This document shows, one piece after another, positions 61,241 through 64,000 of a DNA stretch of 64,000 nt. Position 1 is the stretch's first letter. Each line of letters opens with the position of its first letter. The stretch is from an uncultured Bacilli bacterium (lineage in GTDB: Bacteria > Bacillota_I > Bacilli_A > RF39 > UBA660). The stretch is taken from NCBI GenBank assembly GCA_934162285.1, contig CAKPHY010000006.1, positions 1 through 64,000 of the forward strand. Direction: 5' to 3'. Under the pieces are notes generated by a model. It searched no databases and had not been told where the DNA came from. It saw only the letters and a program-made list of their open reading frames with translations. The translations under genes were made by a program, and so were the position numbers.

Positions 61241-63178
61241 ATGAAAGAAGAAAGACAAAATAAAATGGCAATTGCTCCTATGAATAAACTTATTTTGAAA
61301 ATGGGACTTCCAATGATTATATCTATGGTTTTACAAGCTTTATATAATGTCATTGATAGCATTTTTGTTGCTAATATGGGAACAACTGGAGCTATTGCCA
61401 ATCAAGCTTTAACTTACGCTTTTCCAATTCAAATAATGATCATTGCTATTGGAGTTGGAACTGGAGTTGGATTAAATGCTTTATTATCTAAAAGTTTGGG
61501 CGAAAATGATAATGAAAAAGTAAATAAAATTGCTGGCAATGGAATATTTTTGAGTGTATGTATTTATATTATTTTCTTATTGTTTGGTCTATTGGGTTCT
61601 AAGTGGTTTATTTCTCTATTTACCAGTGATAAAGAAATAATCGAAATGGGAACTACTTATTTAAAGATATGCACTTGTTTATCATTAGGAGCTATTGGTT
61701 ATACGGTATATGAAAGATTTTTACAAGCAACAGGAAAAACAATGCTATCTACTATTTCACAAATAGCTGGGGCTATAATTAATATAGTATTAGATTATGT
61801 TTTTATTTATCCGTTAAATATGGGCGTTGCCGGAGCCGCCTGGGCTACTATAATCGGACAATTTATATCTTTGTTTATTGCAATATATTTCCATTATAAA
61901 AGTAATAAAGAAATAGATGGTAATATAAAATATATAATCCCAGATAAAACAATAATTAAAGGAATTTATAGTATTGGTATTTCAGCAGCTTTAATGCAAG
62001 CATTACTTGCTGTCATGATGGCTGGGATGAACGCTATCTTAGGTCTGGCTCAAGTAAATCAAACTATTTTGATTGGTTCATTTGGTATCTATTACAAAAT
62101 CCAACAAATTGCATTATTCTCGGCCTTTGGATTATCTAACACTATTATTTCTATATTATCATTTAATTATGGAATGCAAGATAAAAAAAGAATTGATGAT
62201 TGTATTAAATATGGAATAACTGATACTATCATTGTTACTTTAATAATAAGCATTTTATTTGAAATTTTTGCTTATCCCTTAGCTAATTTGTTTGGGCTTG
62301 CCGGTAGAACTACCAAAGAAATAATTAAAGTATGTGTAACGGCATTAAGAATTTCAAGTATTGGATTTATATTTATGGGTATTTCTGTTGCCATTCAAGG
62401 TATTCTGCAATCAATAAGATATGCTTTTAGACCTCTAATTATTTCTTTATTAAGGTTAGTTGTTTTCGTTTTTCCAATCGCATATTTATTTACAAAATCG
62501 AGTAATGTAACTGAAATTGTTTGGTGGACATTCCCGATAGCAGAAATTCTAACCGCATTTATTTCATTATTAATACTCAAAAATTCTTATGATAAAAAGA
62601 TTAAAATTATTAAAAAAGTTCAAACTAAAGATAATTTAATTATATCTATTTCAAGGGAACATGGAACTAATGGAAAAGAAATTGGTAGACTTGTTGCTGC
62701 TAAATTAAATATACCTTTCTATGATAAAGAAGAAATAAAAGATTTTGCTATAAAAAACGGGATGATTACTAATAATTATTCTAAAGAAGAAATATATGAT
62801 AATTTTTTAACACTAGATGTTAGTAAAGAAGCCATAATTAATCAAACTAAAGTAATTAAAAAAATCGCGAATAATGATGATGCTGTTATTGTAGGAAGAG
62901 CTGCTGACTATATATTAGAAGGAAATAAGAACTTAATAAAAGTATTTATCTATGCGCCAATCGACTATAAAATTAAAAATATAATGAAGAATTATGGTGA
63001 TGATAGTACTCAAGCTAAAAACCATATATTAGCATCAGATAAATCACGATCAAATTATTATAGTGCTATTGCTAATAGGAATTGGGGAGATAAAAATAAT
63101 TATGATTTGTGTATTGATGCTAAAATAGGAAATGAAAATGTAGTTAAAATTATCTGTAATTATGTAAAAAATAGATAA
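61241..63178 (+). CDS. MATE-family efflux transporter fused to cytidylate-kinase-like domain
   Basis: The first 450 or so residues form a MATE exporter with twelve hydrophobic helices; PMIISMVLQALYNVIDSIFV is the typical start. MATE proteins export drugs or metabolites with Na+ or H+. The last 190 residues (about 455-645) form a cytidylate-kinase-like P-loop domain: ISISREHGTNGKEIGRLVA, LNIPFYDKEEIKDFA, VIVGRAADYIL and KNHILASDKSRSNYY. The domain lies on the cytosolic side and may couple nucleotide state to transport. The ATG at 61241 follows AAAAGGAGGATTT. Expression is probably limited by the leader hairpin. Confidence 0.87.
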   Translation: MKEERQNKMAIAPMNKLILKMGLPMIISMVLQALYNVIDSIFVANMGTTGAIANQALTYAFPIQIMIIAIGVGTGVGLNALLSKSLGENDNEKVNKIAGNGIFLSVCIYIIFLLFGLLGSKWFISLFTSDKEIIEMGTTYLKICTCLSLGAIGYTVYERFLQATGKTMLSTISQIAGAIINIVLDYVFIYPLNMGVAGAAWATIIGQFISLFIAIYFHYKSNKEIDGNIKYIIPDKTIIKGIYSIGISAALMQALLAVMMAGMNAILGLAQVNQTILIGSFGIYYKIQQIALFSAFGLSNTIISILSFNYGMQDKKRIDDCIKYGITDTIIVTLIISILFEIFAYPLANLFGLAGRTTKEIIKVCVTALRISSIGFIFMGISVAIQGILQSIRYAFRPLIISLLRLVVFVFPIAYLFTKSSNVTEIVWWTFPIAEILTAFISLLILKNSYDKKIKIIKKVQTKDNLIISISREHGTNGKEIGRLVAAKLNIPFYDKEEIKDFAIKNGMITNNYSKEEIYDNFLTLDVSKEAIINQTKVIKKIANNDDAVIVGRAADYILEGNKNLIKVFIYAPIDYKIKNIMKNYGDDSTQAKNHILASDKSRSNYYSAIANRNWGDKNNYDLCIDAKIGNENVVKIICNYVKNR

Positions 63179-63188
63179 TTTAAAATGT

Positions 63189-63227
63189 TATTAAGATTAG
63201 TTTAAATTATAACTAGTCTTTTTCTTT
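63189..63227 (+). terminator. terminator of the MATE-fusion gene
   Basis: AAGATTAGTT-TAAATTAT-AACTAGTCTT followed by TTTCTTTT, with one G-U pair in the stem. Confidence 0.8.
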
Positions 63228-63335
63228 TGCTAAATTCTTCAAATATAAATAAATTGACTATTTTAGTATTTAACTTTTTTAAATTTAGAAATATTAACAA
63301 AATATTGTAAATGTTAAAAGCTTTTGACAAATTTC

Positions 63336-63349
63336 CAAAGCTATTTGGT
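63336..63349 (+). promoter_or_regulatory. possible operator of the HTH regulator
   Basis: CCAAA-GCTA-TTTGG is a perfect inverted repeat six bases after a TTGACA and about 23 bases before a TATAAT (63372). It could be the regulator's own binding site. Confidence 0.4.
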
Positions 63350-63402
63350 AGATCTAGTTAAGATAATATTCTATAATTATAGTTATGAAAAGGAGTGATA
63401 GT

Positions 63403-63957
63403 ATGTCATTAGGAAATAAGATTTTAGAACTAAGAAAAAAGGAAGGATATTCACAAGAAGAATTAGGTGAAAAAATTGGTGTTACAAGACAAACCATTTC
63501 CAATTGGGAACTTGATGAAACTGCACCTAATCCAGAGCAATTAAAACTTTTATCTAAGGAGTTAAAAATCAGTATTGATGAATTATTAAGTAATGATATC
63601 AATAATGTATTAGTTAATAAAGTAAATAGTACTGAAAAACTTTCAAAATTAATTTTAACTTTTTTAAAGTGTGGTGCCGTAGTACTTACTATATTTGTTA
63701 TATTTATAATTGTAAGTTTAATTAGATTAACTTCTTCAATGAAAAAATCAGGTGCTGAATTTAATTCTATTAACTATTGCAAAATTGGTGAAACTAACTA
63801 CGAAATCGAATTTGATTCTAATAAATATTTTAATTGTAAAAATTGTTCTAATGAAATGAATAATGAAATAAAAAATTTGATTGATTTTAACAACATTAAT
63901 GATAGTGCTGATAAAGTCAATAATTATTTTAATTCACATAATGGTAGTTGTGAGTAA
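63403..63957 (+). CDS. HTH (XRE) transcriptional regulator with transmembrane helix
   Basis: The N-terminal 62 residues are a Cro/C1-type helix-turn-helix (EGYSQEELGEKIGVTRQTIS then NWELDETAPN). One transmembrane helix follows (about 84-108), then a short outside part with Cys-x-x-Cys (NCKNCSNEM) and more Asn. This one-helix membrane HTH layout may sense external redox or metal through the Cys pair; that is inference. It differs from the multi-helix HTH protein at 16548. The ATG at 63403 follows AAAAGGAGTGATAGT. Confidence 0.82.
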   Translation: MSLGNKILELRKKEGYSQEELGEKIGVTRQTISNWELDETAPNPEQLKLLSKELKISIDELLSNDINNVLVNKVNSTEKLSKLILTFLKCGAVVLTIFVIFIIVSLIRLTSSMKKSGAEFNSINYCKIGETNYEIEFDSNKYFNCKNCSNEMNNEIKNLIDFNNINDSADKVNNYFNSHNGSCE

Positions 63958-63965
63958 CATTTAAA

Positions 63966-63993
63966 AAATTGATCCTAGAGATCAATTTTTTTA
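63966..63993 (+). terminator. terminator of the HTH regulator
   Basis: ATTGATC-CTAGA-GATCAAT is followed by T6. Confidence 0.85.
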
Positions 63994-64000
63994 TATTCTA

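Overview
The window is a stretch of a very AT-rich (by eye under 30% G+C) Firmicutes-type chromosome using the standard bacterial code: TGA is a genuine stop, as in the ATGA overlaps at 20586, 27776 and 42610. Strong GGAGG/GGTGAT ribosome binding sites, TTGACA/TATAAT promoters and T-tailed hairpins are easy to see. Sporulation genes (spoIVB, sigH, spoVS, cse60), peptidoglycan genes (murC, two murT/gatD pairs) and reduced gene clusters suggest an endospore-forming, host-associated member of the Bacilli near the Erysipelotrichia/RF39/Mollicutes-related lineages. This placement is inference; there is no rRNA here.

Layout. 0.1-7 kb (minus strand): spoIVB, a leucine-rich-repeat membrane protein, then pnp, rpsO and truB. 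6.7-10.9 kb: lineage-specific surface proteins (an Asn/Tyr-rich membrane protein, a secreted protein, a Cys-rich pilin-like protein) driven by look-alike promoters, plus a decayed paralogue. 10.9-13.6 kb: conserved rbgA-mrnC-rlmB-sigH cluster. 13.5-16.1 kb: accessory debris (RhuM gene, broken DinD, truncated acetyltransferase, second RhuM tail, MazG-like). 16.5-17.7 kb: membrane HTH regulator and a lipoprotein. 17.8-22.3 kb: a translationally coupled three-gene unit coding for a protein with two HEPN-type RNxxxH motifs, an ASCH-aminoglycoside-kinase-like fusion, and a serine hydrolase-GNAT fusion. This is the best candidate for an undescribed system. 22.7-26.3 kb: collagen-like repeat protein, a coiled-coil protein and murC. 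26.4-30.7 kb: DUF4956-VTC-CotH operon. 30.7-36.3 kb: parE, cse60, two M23 peptidases, a YgjP-like peptidase and an HTH regulator. 36.1-39.1 kb: an ssb gene split by a full-length group II intron whose removal restores the frame exactly. 39.2-41.8 kb: sufU-sufB and a divergent CDP-alcohol phosphatidyltransferase that appears to begin with ACG. 41.9-46.4 kb: two divergent murT-gatD operons whose GatD subunits both lack the glutaminase Cys and His. 46.4-52.8 kb: lipid-linked oligosaccharide flippase, ATP-grasp proteins, spoVS, a GGDEF protein, a membrane 4Fe-4S protein and a DUF3298 protein.

52.9-61 kb is an accessory island between a tRNA-Gly gene and a second copy of the tRNA's downstream repeat. 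It carries an InlB-repeat/Cys-rich protein, a serine-recombinase fragment, a MOB relaxase, a transglutaminase-like protein, a DUF2625 protein, a truncated Schlafen-like/RecG-like regulator and a large unknown protein. Beyond it lie a MATE transporter fused to a cytidylate-kinase-like domain, preceded by an attenuator-like leader hairpin, and a membrane HTH regulator.

Functionally the window mixes RNA turnover (PNPase, Mini-III, RlmB, TruB), cell-wall synthesis and remodelling, sporulation control and several strain-variable modules. Functions come from motif recognition by eye; no database search was run.
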